From positions 1 to 64,000 of IMG/VR virus record IMGVR_UViG_3300046171_000216: DNA of 64,000 nt; one strand, given 5' to 3'. The notes below the pieces were generated by a model. That model had not been told where the DNA came from and searched no databases. It saw only the letters and a program-made list of their open reading frames with translations. How positions within the stretch are numbered: the stretch's first letter is position 1; each line of letters begins with the position of its first letter. This document shows, piece by piece, positions 44,722 through 53,979 of this stretch. Made by a program: the position numbers and the translations under genes. This DNA comes from a virus.

Positions 44722-45761
44722 TAGTCTACCTCGCAAGCTTCGGAGTATATTTTCTGTAGAATTCCTTTAATTAGAGTTTTATCTCCTTCAAACTCAGATT
44801 CATCAATATAGCGATTCAATATACCAATCGTATTCTCAGTTTCTTCAACTTCAAAGTCTGCACTTTCTGTTAAAACAAAATTTTCAATTATCTTTAAGTC
44901 TTGAATACCAGAATTGTATAACTTATCTATAAATTTTTCAAATTGCTTTTGGTCGGTTTTCTTCTTAACTACTACTTTTATAATCTTATCTTTATATTCT
45001 CTAGTATCAAATAACTTATAATTAGTATCTTCATAATAAAGATTGTAAAATAACCTATAAGGGTTGTTTACGGGTTTGTGTTCGATTGTTTTAGTATCAA
45101 AGATATGAAATCCTCTGGTATCTTTAACGTCATTCCAGAACATTTCATAAGGGTTTCCGAGATAATATATCTTTCCATTGTCAGAACGGGTATGATAATG
45201 ACCTGAGTAAACACGATAGAATTTATCAAATATCTTTGTATCCATTCCATGTTCCATTCTATGACCAGCAGTTGCAACAAAACCATTTAACTCAAGATGA
45301 CCCATAATTACATCTGCACTTGTAGTATCCATCATTTCTAATGTCTTCATTTTATTTTCTTCATTAATCCAAGGAAGTAATAAAATATCTAATCCACCAA
45401 GATTTACAGTAGTTGGTTCTGAATAAACTTTTACATTCTCATATTCCTTCAATAAAAGTTCAACTGTATTAATTTCATTCGTATCTTTATAATATGCAGT
45501 GTGATTACCAACGATTGTATGGACAGTGATACCCATTGCTTGTAATCTGTCATAGTAGTTCTTCTTTGACCACTCAAGAGTTGCTAGGTCAATATTACGA
45601 CGATTATCAAATGTATCGCCCATATCAACGACAGTATCAATCTTATTTTTCTCCAAGTATGGAAAAAAGGTGCTATCGTAAAACTTTTTGAAATATTTGT
45701 GTATGTAATCAGCACCTTTCCTTGCACCGAAATGCTGGTCTGTTATAATTGCTATCTTCAT
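44721..45761 (-). CDS. 47: Recombination endonuclease subunit (T4 gp47, SbcD/Mre11-like)
   Basis: 346 residues. Metallophosphatase motifs: ITDQHFG, VVDMGDTFDNRR, TIVGNHTAYY, IMGHLELNG and YSGHYHTRS. It forms the gp46/47 end-resection nuclease. Frame intact; length matches T4 (339). Confidence 0.95.
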   Translation of the reverse strand: MKIAIITDQHFGARKGADYIHKYFKKFYDSTFFPYLEKNKIDTVVDMGDTFDNRRNIDLATLEWSKKNYYDRLQAMGITVHTIVGNHTAYYKDTNEINTVELLLKEYENVKVYSEPTTVNLGGLDILLLPWINEENKMKTLEMMDTTSADVIMGHLELNGFVATAGHRMEHGMDTKIFDKFYRVYSGHYHTRSDNGKIYYLGNPYEMFWNDVKDTRGFHIFDTKTIEHKPVNNPYRLFYNLYYEDTNYKLFDTREYKDKIIKVVVKKKTDQKQFEKFIDKLYNSGIQDLKIIENFVLTESADFEVEETENTIGILNRYIDESEFEGDKTLIKGILQKIYSEACEVD

Positions 45762-45982
45762 TTCTTTGTTGGATCTGGTAATATAAATGGTGGTGCATCA
45801 TTTAAAGATGACTTTCCATACTTCTCATATTCATTATAACCTGTCATCTTACCACTAGTTTTCATAAGTGCCGACATAAATGAAATAATTAGAAACACTA
45901 CAGGTGCTCCGATGATAAGAGCAGCAGCGAAAATATAACCAACAATGAATTCAGGAATAGAATGGTTTGCCCAGAAACTCAT
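45758..45982 (-). CDS. Small membrane protein, unknown function
   Basis: 74 residues. One long membrane segment (FIVGYIFAAALIIGAPVVFLIISF) then a short soluble tail with NEYEKYGKSSLNDAPPF. It overlaps gp47 by 4 nt and is transcribed with it, downstream of gp55. Function unknown. Confidence 0.65.
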   Translation of the reverse strand: MSFWANHSIPEFIVGYIFAAALIIGAPVVFLIISFMSALMKTSGKMTGYNEYEKYGKSSLNDAPPFILPDPTKK

Positions 45983-46003
45983 GATTCTCCAGTAAAAAAT
46001 TAA

Positions 46004-46483
46004 TCATCTATTGGAAGACTTATATTGAATATTATCTTTAATTGTATTATAATCGGAACTTGCACCAGAAAGTGCACCATCATCCACAGTCATTACTTCA
46101 TCATAACCTGTCTTCTCAATTATCTTTGTCTTAATTTCTAACTGCTTCTTTTCCTTCTGTATGCGTCTCAGAAAGGCATAGTGTATAATCTGTGTAAAGT
46201 ATGCAAAAGGATTACGAGACTTCTCTGGGTCGAAGTTATGAATGTATTGAACACAGTTCTCAATACCATCGGATATCATATCATCACGAAACATATAGTT
46301 AACAAAGTTTGGTTTATATGACAAGTGTGTTGCGATCTTCAAAAAGCAAGAACCTAAGTAATTTGTGATACGTGGTTTTGGTAAATCATTTTCCTTTGCT
46401 TCTTTTACCTTTGCACGATAAACAATTAATGCCTCTAACAGTTCACGATTATTTACATAATGCTCTGATTTTTTCTTTGCCAT
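46004..46483 (-). CDS. 55: RNA polymerase sigma factor for late transcription (T4 gp55-like)
   Basis: 159 residues from the ATG at 46483 (MAKKKSEHYVNNRELLEAL); an upstream ATG at 46534 falls in the promoter. Sigma region 2-like core: MISDGIENCVQYIHNFDPEK and NPFAYFTQIIHYAFLRRIQKEKKQ. It directs host polymerase to the NATAAATA late promoters found in this window, with gp45 as enhancer. Confidence 0.92.
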   Translation of the reverse strand: MAKKKSEHYVNNRELLEALIVYRAKVKEAKENDLPKPRITNYLGSCFLKIATHLSYKPNFVNYMFRDDMISDGIENCVQYIHNFDPEKSRNPFAYFTQIIHYAFLRRIQKEKKQLEIKTKIIEKTGYDEVMTVDDGALSGASSDYNTIKDNIQYKSSNR

Positions 46484-46504
46484 ATACCTGACTGAATATA
46501 TTGA

Positions 46505-46534
46505 TAGTATAACATAATTTAGGGGACTTGACAA
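46505..46534 (-). promoter_or_regulatory. Sigma70-type promoter for gp55
   Basis: TTGTCA (46529-46534), 18 bp spacer, TATACT (46505-46510), minus strand, 22 nt upstream of the gp55 ATG. Early expression of the late sigma factor is expected. Confidence 0.7.
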
Positions 46535-46571
46535 GTTATCTTAATTCTTGTACAATACCCTTTGTGAGGGT

Positions 46572-46988
46572 TCAAGGGTTATTAGGCTTATCTATATTAT
46601 TCTTAAAGATATTCTCAAGGCTTTCACGAGCGTCATCAACCGTTGTCAATAATCCCATCTTATTATTTAAAGTAACTTGACCATCTAGTTCAATATCAAT
46701 ATCATCTTCATTTAAATATCTGGTATAGAACATAATCATCTGTTCATCGGTTACTTCAGACATTGTAATAATTTTATCATACTTAATTAAAAATAAATCT
46801 TGATCTGGTAATTCTAACCAAGGTTTGACTTTAACATACTTTCCTGTAGAACTTGAAAGCATTTTCATTATTACTGGATTTGAAAGCATAATGATTGAGT
46901 CTCCATCATTCTCATCGACGGAAACAAGCGAGAAGATTTCTTCACCTGTAATTAATTTTAATACTGCGTGAAACTCGTCTCCCATCAT
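46572..46988 (-). CDS. Sm-like phage protein (copy 4)
   Basis: 138 residues. EFHAVLKLITGEEIFSLVSV, IIMLSNPVIMKML, VKPWLELPDQ and LIKYDKIITMSEV follow the Lsm-like strand order. It has an extra C-terminal acidic helix (about 45 residues) absent from the other copies. It lies between uvsW and gp55. Confidence 0.62.
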   Translation of the reverse strand: MMGDEFHAVLKLITGEEIFSLVSVDENDGDSIIMLSNPVIMKMLSSSTGKYVKVKPWLELPDQDLFLIKYDKIITMSEVTDEQMIMFYTRYLNEDDIDIELDGQVTLNNKMGLLTTVDDARESLENIFKNNIDKPNNP

Positions 46989-47016
46989 CTCAGAATACTT
47001 GTACTATTATTTAGGT

Positions 47017-48483
47017 TTAATTTTTCAAAGGTATTTTAACTATGTCGTAATTAAAGTTTTCTTCATTATATACCTTTATCCTTTCAATCAAATGATTCAG
47101 TGTATAATTCCTTCTTGATTTATAACTAATATCATCGGCAATATCATATAGAGTTGCCTTTGTTTTATTGTTTCCCTTTCTTAAGACTCTTCCGATTGAT
47201 TGAAGGTTTCGTATTCGAGATTTTGATGGGGAAGCAAAGATGACATTATGAAGGTTCTTAATGTTAATTCCTGTTGAGAAGGTTCCGTATGAGGCAATAA
47301 TGATTGCGTTATTCTCCATCTCTGTAATTGAGCGAACCTCTTCTCGATCTTCTGTTGCAACTCCTCCGTGAACGAAGAAGACTCGTCGTTGTTCAAGTAC
47401 ATTGCTCTCCTGTATTAAATTATATAGTGGTTCTCCGTGTCCTTCGACCCTTGCGAATAGAATTAATGTATTACCTTTAAGATCAAGGGCAAGATTTTTG
47501 ATAAAGTTATTTCTCTTTTGATGTCCAATAATATATTGAATCTCATCCTCAAATGTCTCAAATTTATTTGGTGAGTGTTTCAATAGAAGCACATTAATAT
47601 CCAACGTCGCTACATGACCTTTCTTCATAAGCTCGTCTGTCTTAATAATTTTATATGAAGGACCAAATAAACCTTCTAATACCCACTTATGTGTCTGTGT
47701 TCCATCAAGAGTTCCTGTAAAACCAAAACGATATTTGGCATTATCAAGTTTTGACATTATAGATATTAATGACTTTGATTTAAATTGATGTGCTTCATCT
47801 CCGATTACACATCCAAAACGATTAAAGTACTTACGAGGAAGTTTGTAGATCGATTGCCAAGTTGTAATGATTACTTGAGAGTCTGTTTCTCTTTCTTTAC
47901 CTGCATATATCTTGTGACAAAATGAACCAACTTCCCAACCATAATCCTCGAAATCTTTATACATCTGTTCTACTAAAGATGTCGTCGGAACTACTATCAG
48001 AATACTTAGTTTTCTTTCAACGTAATATCTCACAATCCCATATATCATCAGCGACTTTCCTGAAGCAGTTGGAGATATCAATAACCTACGATTGTATTTT
48101 AAAGCGTCGTGTACTCCCTGAATCTGATAATCTCTAGGTTTATATTTACTTACAGCATTTAAATAATCCTTGACACCCTCTTCACAGATACCATCATTTA
48201 CCTCAAATGGTAAACCATAGAACTTACTTGGTTGAAAATCATATGTATATCCGTGGTCTTTACAGAACTGTACAATCTTATCTAAAAGTCCAACATATAT
48301 CTGATTGTTCTGAATATTAAATAACCTTATCTTTCCGTCCCAATACTTATTCTTATAAGTTGGCATAAACTTTGCACCTGGCACTTCAAAGGTGAAATAG
48401 TCTGCTAACTCATAATAAACATGCATTTCAGATTCAATCTGAAGATGCACTTCATTCTTTTTTGATATTATCAAATGCGACAT
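47017..48483 (-). CDS. uvsW: RNA-DNA and DNA helicase UvsW
   Basis: 488 residues from the ATG at 48483 (MSHLIISKKNEVHLQIESEM). SF2 helicase motifs: LLISPTASGKSLM (I), VIGDEAHQF (II, DEAH), GFTGTL (III), then the C-terminal motifs IIIASYGTFSTGINI (V) and LQSIGRVLRKG (VI). It remodels recombination and replication-fork intermediates. The T4-like N-terminal domain is present (FTFEVPGAKFMPTYKNKYWDG). Confidence 0.95.
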   Translation of the reverse strand: MSHLIISKKNEVHLQIESEMHVYYELADYFTFEVPGAKFMPTYKNKYWDGKIRLFNIQNNQIYVGLLDKIVQFCKDHGYTYDFQPSKFYGLPFEVNDGICEEGVKDYLNAVSKYKPRDYQIQGVHDALKYNRRLLISPTASGKSLMIYGIVRYYVERKLSILIVVPTTSLVEQMYKDFEDYGWEVGSFCHKIYAGKERETDSQVIITTWQSIYKLPRKYFNRFGCVIGDEAHQFKSKSLISIMSKLDNAKYRFGFTGTLDGTQTHKWVLEGLFGPSYKIIKTDELMKKGHVATLDINVLLLKHSPNKFETFEDEIQYIIGHQKRNNFIKNLALDLKGNTLILFARVEGHGEPLYNLIQESNVLEQRRVFFVHGGVATEDREEVRSITEMENNAIIIASYGTFSTGINIKNLHNVIFASPSKSRIRNLQSIGRVLRKGNNKTKATLYDIADDISYKSRRNYTLNHLIERIKVYNEENFNYDIVKIPLKN

Positions 48484-48524
48484 AACATCGTTCAATATCA
48501 ATTATTTAGTTGTGTTTTATAAAC

Positions 48525-48869
48525 CTATCCTGGTGGCATAGCACCTTTAGATTTTAATGCTGATTGACCTTTCTTAGAATTTACAAATGGATTGGTAAAT
48601 GTTTTTGTTTGTACACCAGAAGGTCCTTCAGTTGTTGATCTTATATTGTTATCATTATCTTTGAAAAATTTCTTCACCTCTGGTTCTTGAAGATATTGAT
48701 TTTTTTCCTCACCCTCTCTATCTAAAATATTATTTGGATATCTATGTCCACTTTTAAGTTTATGAATTGGTGGATTGTGACCATAAACGCCTGGATTTTG
48801 TTTTCCAGTCTTTTGATCTATGAATGGATTCTTAGATTGATCCTCCATAAATTGTTGAAATGTTTTCAT
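48525..48869 (-). CDS. Protein with MKTFQQF capsid-targeting-like leader
   Basis: 114 residues. Leader MKTFQQFMEDQSKNPF, then a Pro/Gly/Lys/Asn-rich low-complexity body (IHKLKSGHRYPNNILDREGE). Likely an internal head protein, like those at 1836, 42050 and 61229. Its ATG overlaps the upstream stop (ATGA). Confidence 0.6.
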   Translation of the reverse strand: MKTFQQFMEDQSKNPFIDQKTGKQNPGVYGHNPPIHKLKSGHRYPNNILDREGEEKNQYLQEPEVKKFFKDNDNNIRSTTEGPSGVQTKTFTNPFVNSKKGQSALKSKGAMPPG

Positions 48870-49021
48870 CCTACTATTGTATCAAACCAATCCTGACTCA
48901 TACCTGAGATAATTTTATCTGCTGAATCATTATCTGCTGCATAGTTTTCATCTATGAGATGCTTTTTCACTTTCTCATAGTTCTCATGAATCTTCTTTGT
49001 TTCTTTTGGAGTTGGCTTCAT
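48866..49021 (-). CDS. Small conserved phage protein (51 aa), unknown function
   Basis: Open frame from ATG (49021) to TGA (48866): MKPTPKETKKIHENYEKV then LIDENYAADNDSADKIISG and a C-terminal MSQDWFDTIVG. Small proteins of this kind lie beside uvsY in marine T4-like phages. Coupled to the next gene by ATGA. Confidence 0.65.
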   Translation of the reverse strand: MKPTPKETKKIHENYEKVKKHLIDENYAADNDSADKIISGMSQDWFDTIVG

Positions 49022-49049
49022 TGTATTAGTAATTCTACTAAGTTATTTA

Positions 49050-49481
49050 TTAATTATAACCTGCTTGGAACTTATTCCATTCAATTGCATTTTTAATTTG
49101 ATATGTTCGATTCGATACTGCTCTTATAACTTCTTCTAAAAATTTTAACATAATATCATAGTATTTAATTTTCATATCAACTTTATTCATTCGATCATCT
49201 GCTTCAAGATGTCTTTGAATCGCATCTTTTTCACGAACCTTATATGGAAATGGTTCTTCAATATATGCTTCTGCTGGTGCCTTACCTGTGTAATAATTAT
49301 ATCTTTCTAATCTAACTTTACTATATTGTGTTCTTGCCTTTTCTCTCATCAAAGTAATTGTATTATAAAGTGTATAATACTTTGAGTGAAGTTGAGGTAT
49401 TTTTAATGATTCATCATGTAAGTTATCAGGGTCGATCTTGGAGTCTTTCTCCCACATCTCCTGAATTTGTTCAAGATTCAT
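49050..49481 (-). CDS. uvsY: Recombination mediator UvsY
   Basis: 143 residues (T4: 137). MNLEQIQEMWEKDSKIDPDN, YNYYTGKAPAEAY, RHLEADDRMNKVDMKIKYYD and the C-terminal KNAIEWNKFQAGYN match the family. It loads UvsX onto gp32-coated ssDNA. It overlaps the upstream tail protein gene by 11 nt. Confidence 0.9.
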   Translation of the reverse strand: MNLEQIQEMWEKDSKIDPDNLHDESLKIPQLHSKYYTLYNTITLMREKARTQYSKVRLERYNYYTGKAPAEAYIEEPFPYKVREKDAIQRHLEADDRMNKVDMKIKYYDIMLKFLEEVIRAVSNRTYQIKNAIEWNKFQAGYN

Positions 49482-50016
49482 GTATTATAGTTGATAATTT
49501 ATATAAAGTATACTTGAAAGTTGCCTCTGCTGTAAAGAACTGAACATCAGTATTTGTTGCATCAAAGTCGAGTGAAGTTAATGATATTGGAAACAAATCA
49601 TTGAATTTAACTTTTCCAACTTCTCGATAATTACTGTTTAAGATTCTAAGAGTTCCGTCACAGAATGCTTCTTTTGGATCTGTTTGTCCATCAGAGTCTT
49701 TAATTATATCTGCAAACTCTTTTGTAGTTTCTGGAAATCCTAATCCTGTTAACCAATTATAAACTGAAATATAATTTTCCATATTCTCATCAACTAGGAA
49801 TCGAAGAGTAAAATCACCAAAAGTCAGTCTTTCACCAGGTACAGCAATATTTTTTAAATATGATGCCTGTTGTGCAAGTTCGAGGCTTAACTCTGGTATT
49901 CTAGCAGAATTTGAGAAAAAGTCAACCTTCGGAAACTTAGTCAAATTAAATTTGAACGCTACTCCTGATAGAAAATTTCTATTCTGTATTTGTTTTCCGA
50001 ATGCCGAATTAGTCAT
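49471..50016 (-). CDS. Tail tube/baseplate-type structural protein
   Basis: 181 residues. NFLSGVAFKFNLTKFPKVDFF, RIPELSLELAQQASY, VPGERLTFGDFTLRFLVDE and a final strand pattern (SLDFDATNTDVQFFTAEATFKY) have the tube-protein fold pattern (gp19/gp54-like). The family is conserved next to uvsY in marine T4-like phages. A baseplate or tail completion role is likely but unassigned. Confidence 0.65.
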   Translation of the reverse strand: MTNSAFGKQIQNRNFLSGVAFKFNLTKFPKVDFFSNSARIPELSLELAQQASYLKNIAVPGERLTFGDFTLRFLVDENMENYISVYNWLTGLGFPETTKEFADIIKDSDGQTDPKEAFCDGTLRILNSNYREVGKVKFNDLFPISLTSLDFDATNTDVQFFTAEATFKYTLYKLSTIIHES

Positions 50017-50034
50017 TATCTTTTTGATTATTTA

Positions 50035-50473
50035 TTATCTTTGAGTGAAATCAATCCCCTCTAAGATGGTCAAACTCGTGTTGAAATACTCTTGCTGCAA
50101 AACCATCTAGTTTTATTTTATGTTCTTTTTTATCCTCATCCTCATATTTTACAACGATTCGATTTGGTCGACTGACATTTATAATCTCATCAGGAAATGA
50201 TAAACATCCTTCTTCAAACCAACCACAATCTTTATATCTTTTGATAATACGAGGATTGAAACAAGTAATTATTTCCTCTGTTTCCATATGTAATATCATT
50301 ACAAATACTCTTTCACTAATACCAATTTGATTTGCAGACAAACCAACCCCCTCGTAATGAACCATATTCTCTTTCAGAATACGAGACATTTCACGACGGT
50401 CTAAATCCTCACTACACGGTTTCATTTTTTCGTGTAGTATTGGATGTGTGTTAGGTGTCAGTTGTAGGATCAT
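50035..50473 (-). CDS. def: Peptide deformylase (frame disrupted at the last residues)
   Basis: About 145 residues. All three motifs are present: GVGLSANQIG (I), EEGCLSFPDE (II) and QHEFDHLRG (III, HExxH zinc ligands). A run of four G near 50056-50059 gives HLRGD then a stop; with three G the end reads HLRGIDFTQR, the expected C-terminus. Phage PDFs lack the bacterial C-terminal extension and have been linked to D1 or other host protein turnover. It overlaps a small upstream gene. Confidence 0.9.
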
Positions 50474-50642
50474 CTTCTCTAGGATTATTTAGAAACCAAG
50501 AAGGAGACTCCATTGAGAAATCTATATAAACCGTTTTTGCATAGTGAATTCCACGGTAACACAGAAAAGCAAAGACCTCATCTATATCGTGCTTCTCTTC
50601 GTCCCATTCTGGTTCTTGTCCTCTACCTAATAAGTGTAACAT
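50451..50642 (-). CDS. Small acidic phage protein, unknown function
   Basis: 63 residues. MLHLLGRGQEPEWDEEKHDID, then FLCYRGIHYAKTVYIDFS and an acidic end. It overlaps the deformylase by 23 nt and lies just below the gp23 terminator. No family recognised. Confidence 0.5.
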   Translation of the reverse strand: MLHLLGRGQEPEWDEEKHDIDEVFAFLCYRGIHYAKTVYIDFSMESPSWFLNNPREDDPTTDT

Positions 50643-50688
50643 TTGTCTTAGCCTCCTGTAACATTATTTATTGTTTTGAAACGCAGAC

Positions 50689-50716
50689 AAAAAAAGAGAC
50701 CCCCGAAGGAGTCTCT
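50689..50716 (-). terminator. Intrinsic terminator after gp23
   Basis: AGAGAC/GTCTCT stem with an inner CC/GG and TTCG-type loop, followed by seven T, 25 nt past the major capsid gene stop. Confidence 0.9.
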
Positions 50717-50740
50717 GATATCTCGAACGAGATATTTATA

Positions 50741-52135
50741 TTACATAAGGTTGGAAACCTTAACTCTTCTGTAGTAACGGTTTGTGTTACGTGTAAGTGT
50801 TCCAAGTCCTTGAGTTGTTCCTTGTGAGAATGGGTTCTCAACCATACCATATCTGGTCTTGAATCCAATTTTTGGTTGGAATGTATCCTGACCAACCGCA
50901 CGAACCATCTGTAATGGTACATATGGGCAGTAGAATAATCCAGCGTCATAAGGAGATGAACCTTTGTAACCGATAACATAGTACTGAGTAGCAGCAACGT
51001 TAGCAGCAAATGGGTCAATGTACACTCTGTACTTACCTTGTAATACACCAGCAAATGTATTGCCTGTGTCATCTACATTAAGGTTAGCGTTAAGAGCAGG
51101 AGTGTAATCTAGTACACCAGCCATTGTTAATGCAGAAGCAACGTCAGCAGAACAAAGGATCATGTTACCCTTTCCTCTACGAGTCTCTTGTGCGATTGCG
51201 TTGGCATCTCTTTCCATCTGGAATATGAGACCTTTGAACTTCTCAACTGACCATCTTCCGTTGGAGTCTGTGTCTAAGTCGAATGTTCCACCAGAAGCAA
51301 CGTTTGCTTGAGCACCAGGCTTCGCTACGTTGTAAATTGTTCTGATAACTTCTCTGTTGATTTCAGCAAGTATCTCTGTTGAAAGGATATTTGCTAACTC
51401 AGCCTCTGCGTTCAATCCGTGGATTGCCTTAAGGTCTTGAGCAAGTTCTAAACTGTACTCTGCCTTTAGTGCTCTGGACTTCGCTGTAACGGTCACTTTC
51501 TCGATTGAGAATGCCATTTCGTTGAAGTTATCTCCAGTTGTACCTAGATCTTCAGAGTCTCCAGTTGTCATACCCTGACCAACGTTGTAGTCAGTAGCAT
51601 TTGCTTGAGAAGCAGTACCAGAAAGTAATCCTGGATTTGTACCACTTTGAGCAGTTGTACCTAAACCAACGTTAGATGCACCAGTAGCAGTGAAACCTGC
51701 TGTGTTGTCAAATCCTTCATTCTGACCAGAGAATGCTGAATCTGCTTCGTTGAATAGTGCTTCTGAACCAGACTGAGTTTTGAATCTGGATCTCATTGCA
51801 AAGATTAGTCCAGTTGGACCATTCATTGGTTGTACACCAGCCAAATCGTATGCCACCAAGTTAGGCATTGAACGACGAATTAGACTGATAAGTACTGGGT
51901 CGAAACCAGCAACAGGACCTGCAGCAGTTGCACCAGCGGTGAATCCACCTGTGCCAGCAGCGTTTGTTGGTTGTTCTGCAAGGAATGATGCTTCCTCACG
52001 TAATTCTTTTTCTTGGTTTTCTAACAGGATAGCGGTTGTAGCTCTTCTATGAGCGTCTTTGATTGGATCAACTCCATCATAGTCGAGGATAGGTCCCCAC
52101 TTTTCCTGCAAATGTTCTGTGTTATACATTTGCAT
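50741..52135 (-). CDS. 23: Major capsid protein (T4 gp23-like)
   Basis: 464 residues. An N-terminal propeptide-like region (MQMYNTEHLQEKWGPILD, EKELREEASFLAE) ends near residue 60. gp21 protease would cut there. Core segments: PNLVAYDLAGVQPMNGPTG, EMAFSIEKVTVTAKSRALKA and PYVPLQMVRAVGQDTFQP. The Shine-Dalgarno AAGAGGT precedes the start. It is followed by a strong terminator. Length is usual for the family (about 470). Confidence 0.97.
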   Translation of the reverse strand: MQMYNTEHLQEKWGPILDYDGVDPIKDAHRRATTAILLENQEKELREEASFLAEQPTNAAGTGGFTAGATAAGPVAGFDPVLISLIRRSMPNLVAYDLAGVQPMNGPTGLIFAMRSRFKTQSGSEALFNEADSAFSGQNEGFDNTAGFTATGASNVGLGTTAQSGTNPGLLSGTASQANATDYNVGQGMTTGDSEDLGTTGDNFNEMAFSIEKVTVTAKSRALKAEYSLELAQDLKAIHGLNAEAELANILSTEILAEINREVIRTIYNVAKPGAQANVASGGTFDLDTDSNGRWSVEKFKGLIFQMERDANAIAQETRRGKGNMILCSADVASALTMAGVLDYTPALNANLNVDDTGNTFAGVLQGKYRVYIDPFAANVAATQYYVIGYKGSSPYDAGLFYCPYVPLQMVRAVGQDTFQPKIGFKTRYGMVENPFSQGTTQGLGTLTRNTNRYYRRVKVSNLM

Positions 52136-52181
52136 TTTGATTTTTACCTCTTACGGTTTATTGTTTGAATAAATGTTAAAT

Positions 52182-53258
52182 TCACTTTTTGGCAGCTCTA
52201 GATAGAACGTTCAAATAGGCTTGCATTCTAGGAGTAGTCTCTTCTGAGATTACTTCATCTGTTGAAACCTCTTCTGATAAGTTCTCAGAGGTGCTCTTTG
52301 GAGCACTAGTTTTTGATGGGAAATAAGATTCCTTCAATGTAACTAGTTTCTCACGATAGTCTGTCTCACTTTCAAACTCAACATTTTCGGCAAGAGTAGC
52401 GAGTTTTTCCTTCTGAGTGTCTGCAAGACCTTCAGCTACAGCAGTGAAAACACCGTCTGCATTGGATTCTGCCAATCTACGATTTAGAGCAACGTTACGA
52501 TCTATTTGCTCATTGAGTTTTGATTCCATTTCATCAAGTTTGTCTACCATGCTATTGAGTACATCGTATTTTTCTTCAGGGATTGTTACATAATGTTCTT
52601 CAAAAAGTGACTTCATACCTTCTAAGAAGGATTCAGTCATCTCTGTTTTAAGTCCTGCTTCTACTTGGAGTGCATTTTCCTGCATCCACTCGTCAGCAAC
52701 ATACTCAAGGTATCCATCAACTCTTTCAGTTAATCCTTCCTTGATTTTGTCTAACTCTTCAACGAGAGCAGTAGCATAAGACTCTTGTAATTCTTCTTTG
52801 ATTTCTGCAACTTTAGTTTTGATTGCAGTTTCAAAAATTGTCTTTGCTTTGCTTTGGAACTCTTCGGAAAGTTCTTCACCTTCAAGAAGTGCTGCAACGT
52901 CTGCTTCGACATCATAACTTTCTTCTTCGATGACTTCTTCCTCAGAAGTTTCTTCTTCAGCGACTACTTCATCTGTAGTTGCTTCTTCTTCAGCGACTAC
53001 TTCATCTGTAGTTGCTTCTTCTTCCTCGATAACTTCCTCTTCTGTCTCTGCTTCTTCTGCTTTCATAGCTTTAGCATTGACAACATCTTTCACTTGTGCA
53101 AGTGTTAATGCGGGATCTTTCAGCTTTGCTGAATCGTCATCAGGTTTATAGTTTTCTGGTGTAGGTCCACCTAGATCTTCTACTGGAATGCCTGATGATG
53201 GCATTGGATCTGCAGGTTTTGCACCTTTGGTGACTACGTTTTCTTCGATGTTTTCCAT
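52182..53258 (-). CDS. 22: Prohead core scaffolding protein (T4 gp22-like)
   Basis: 358 residues, strongly acidic and helical. An N-terminal Glu/Thr/Val region with a duplicated segment (ATTDEVVAEEE), then coiled coils (VEELDKIKEGLTERVDGYL, MVDKLDEMESKLNEQIDRN) and the C-terminal PRMQAYLNVLSRAAKK. Position 21-22-23 is conserved. It forms the inner scaffold later degraded by gp21. Confidence 0.92.
   Translation of the reverse strand: MENIEENVVTKGAKPADPMPSSGIPVEDLGGPTPENYKPDDDSAKLKDPALTLAQVKDVVNAKAMKAEEAETEEEVIEEEEATTDEVVAEEEATTDEVVAEEETSEEEVIEEESYDVEADVAALLEGEELSEEFQSKAKTIFETAIKTKVAEIKEELQESYATALVEELDKIKEGLTERVDGYLEYVADEWMQENALQVEAGLKTEMTESFLEGMKSLFEEHYVTIPEEKYDVLNSMVDKLDEMESKLNEQIDRNVALNRRLAESNADGVFTAVAEGLADTQKEKLATLAENVEFESETDYREKLVTLKESYFPSKTSAPKSTSENLSEEVSTDEVISEETTPRMQAYLNVLSRAAKK
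52950..53015 (-). repeat. Perfect 33-bp tandem duplication in gp22
   Basis: Two identical 33-bp units (52950-52982, 52983-53015), encoding ATTDEVVAEEE twice. Confidence 0.9.
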
Positions 53259-53309
53259 TTAGTGTAAAAAGTTACCGTGGATTTATTGAAATTCGTAAGA
53301 ATCTATACT

Positions 53310-53317
53310 TATTTATA
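53310..53317 (-). promoter_or_regulatory. Late promoter motif TATAAATA
   Basis: TATAAATA, minus strand, 52 nt before the gp22 start; lies between the restored gp21 stop (53330) and gp22. Confidence 0.55.
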
Positions 53318-53329
53318 GCTTTCTTAAAC

Positions 53330-53979
53330 TTAGAGATTATTTAGAAAATCTTGAAACAGACTAAGTTTCTTTTCTTCTAATCTATTTTGTGTGACAAGTG
53401 TATTAATACGCTTCTCAGTTCTTTCTGCGAGTTCTTCACGAAGACTTCCACCTTCCCAAACCCACTCTCTTCCTTCCATTATTCCATTCACAAAAGCGTC
53501 TGGTGCGGAAGGGTCTGCTACTATATCAGCAGCGGTTGCTAATTGAAATCTTCTCCAACCATTTTACAACCATTACTACTCTCTCTAAGTGATCCGATAC
53601 CACGAGAAGATACTCCAAGTTTTACTCCTTCATCTAAAAGAGAAGATGCAATTTTACCCATTGGAGTAGATAGTAAAGTCGCTTTTCCTCTAAAATTATT
53701 TCCCTCTCTTACGAGCGAGGTAATTTTGTGGGATACACGATCTAAATTAACTGTTGGACCTTCAGGATGACCAAGTTCACCAAGTGCTCTGCCTTGAGAG
53801 ACAAAAGTTTTATTGTATCTTCTGACTTCATTTTCAAGAATATCAACAGGATACATTCTACCATTACGATTTTTGATACCACCTTGAAGAAACACACCTT
53901 CGATACAGAGACGTTTTGATTTCCCTTTACCTTCAGTGATAAATTTTACTTGTGAGACTTCTTCTGTGATAAGTTTCAT
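53330..53979 (-). CDS. 21: Prohead core protease (T4 gp21-like, frame disrupted)
   Basis: Restored length 216 residues. KRLCIEGVFLQGGIKNRNGR, catalytic His in ALGELGHPEGP and catalytic Ser in LGVSSRGIGSL. A missing base near 53543-53550 stops the frame after GEDF; with it restored the protein continues QLATAADIVADPSAPDAF to KLSLFQDFLNNL. It cleaves scaffold, gp23 and capsid-targeted internal proteins. Confidence 0.9.

Noticed and set aside
50733-50740. TATAAATA motif at the end of gp23 as a late promoter
   Set aside because: It is followed by the strong gp23 terminator within 50 nt and the next gene start is 90 nt away, so it probably is a chance match.
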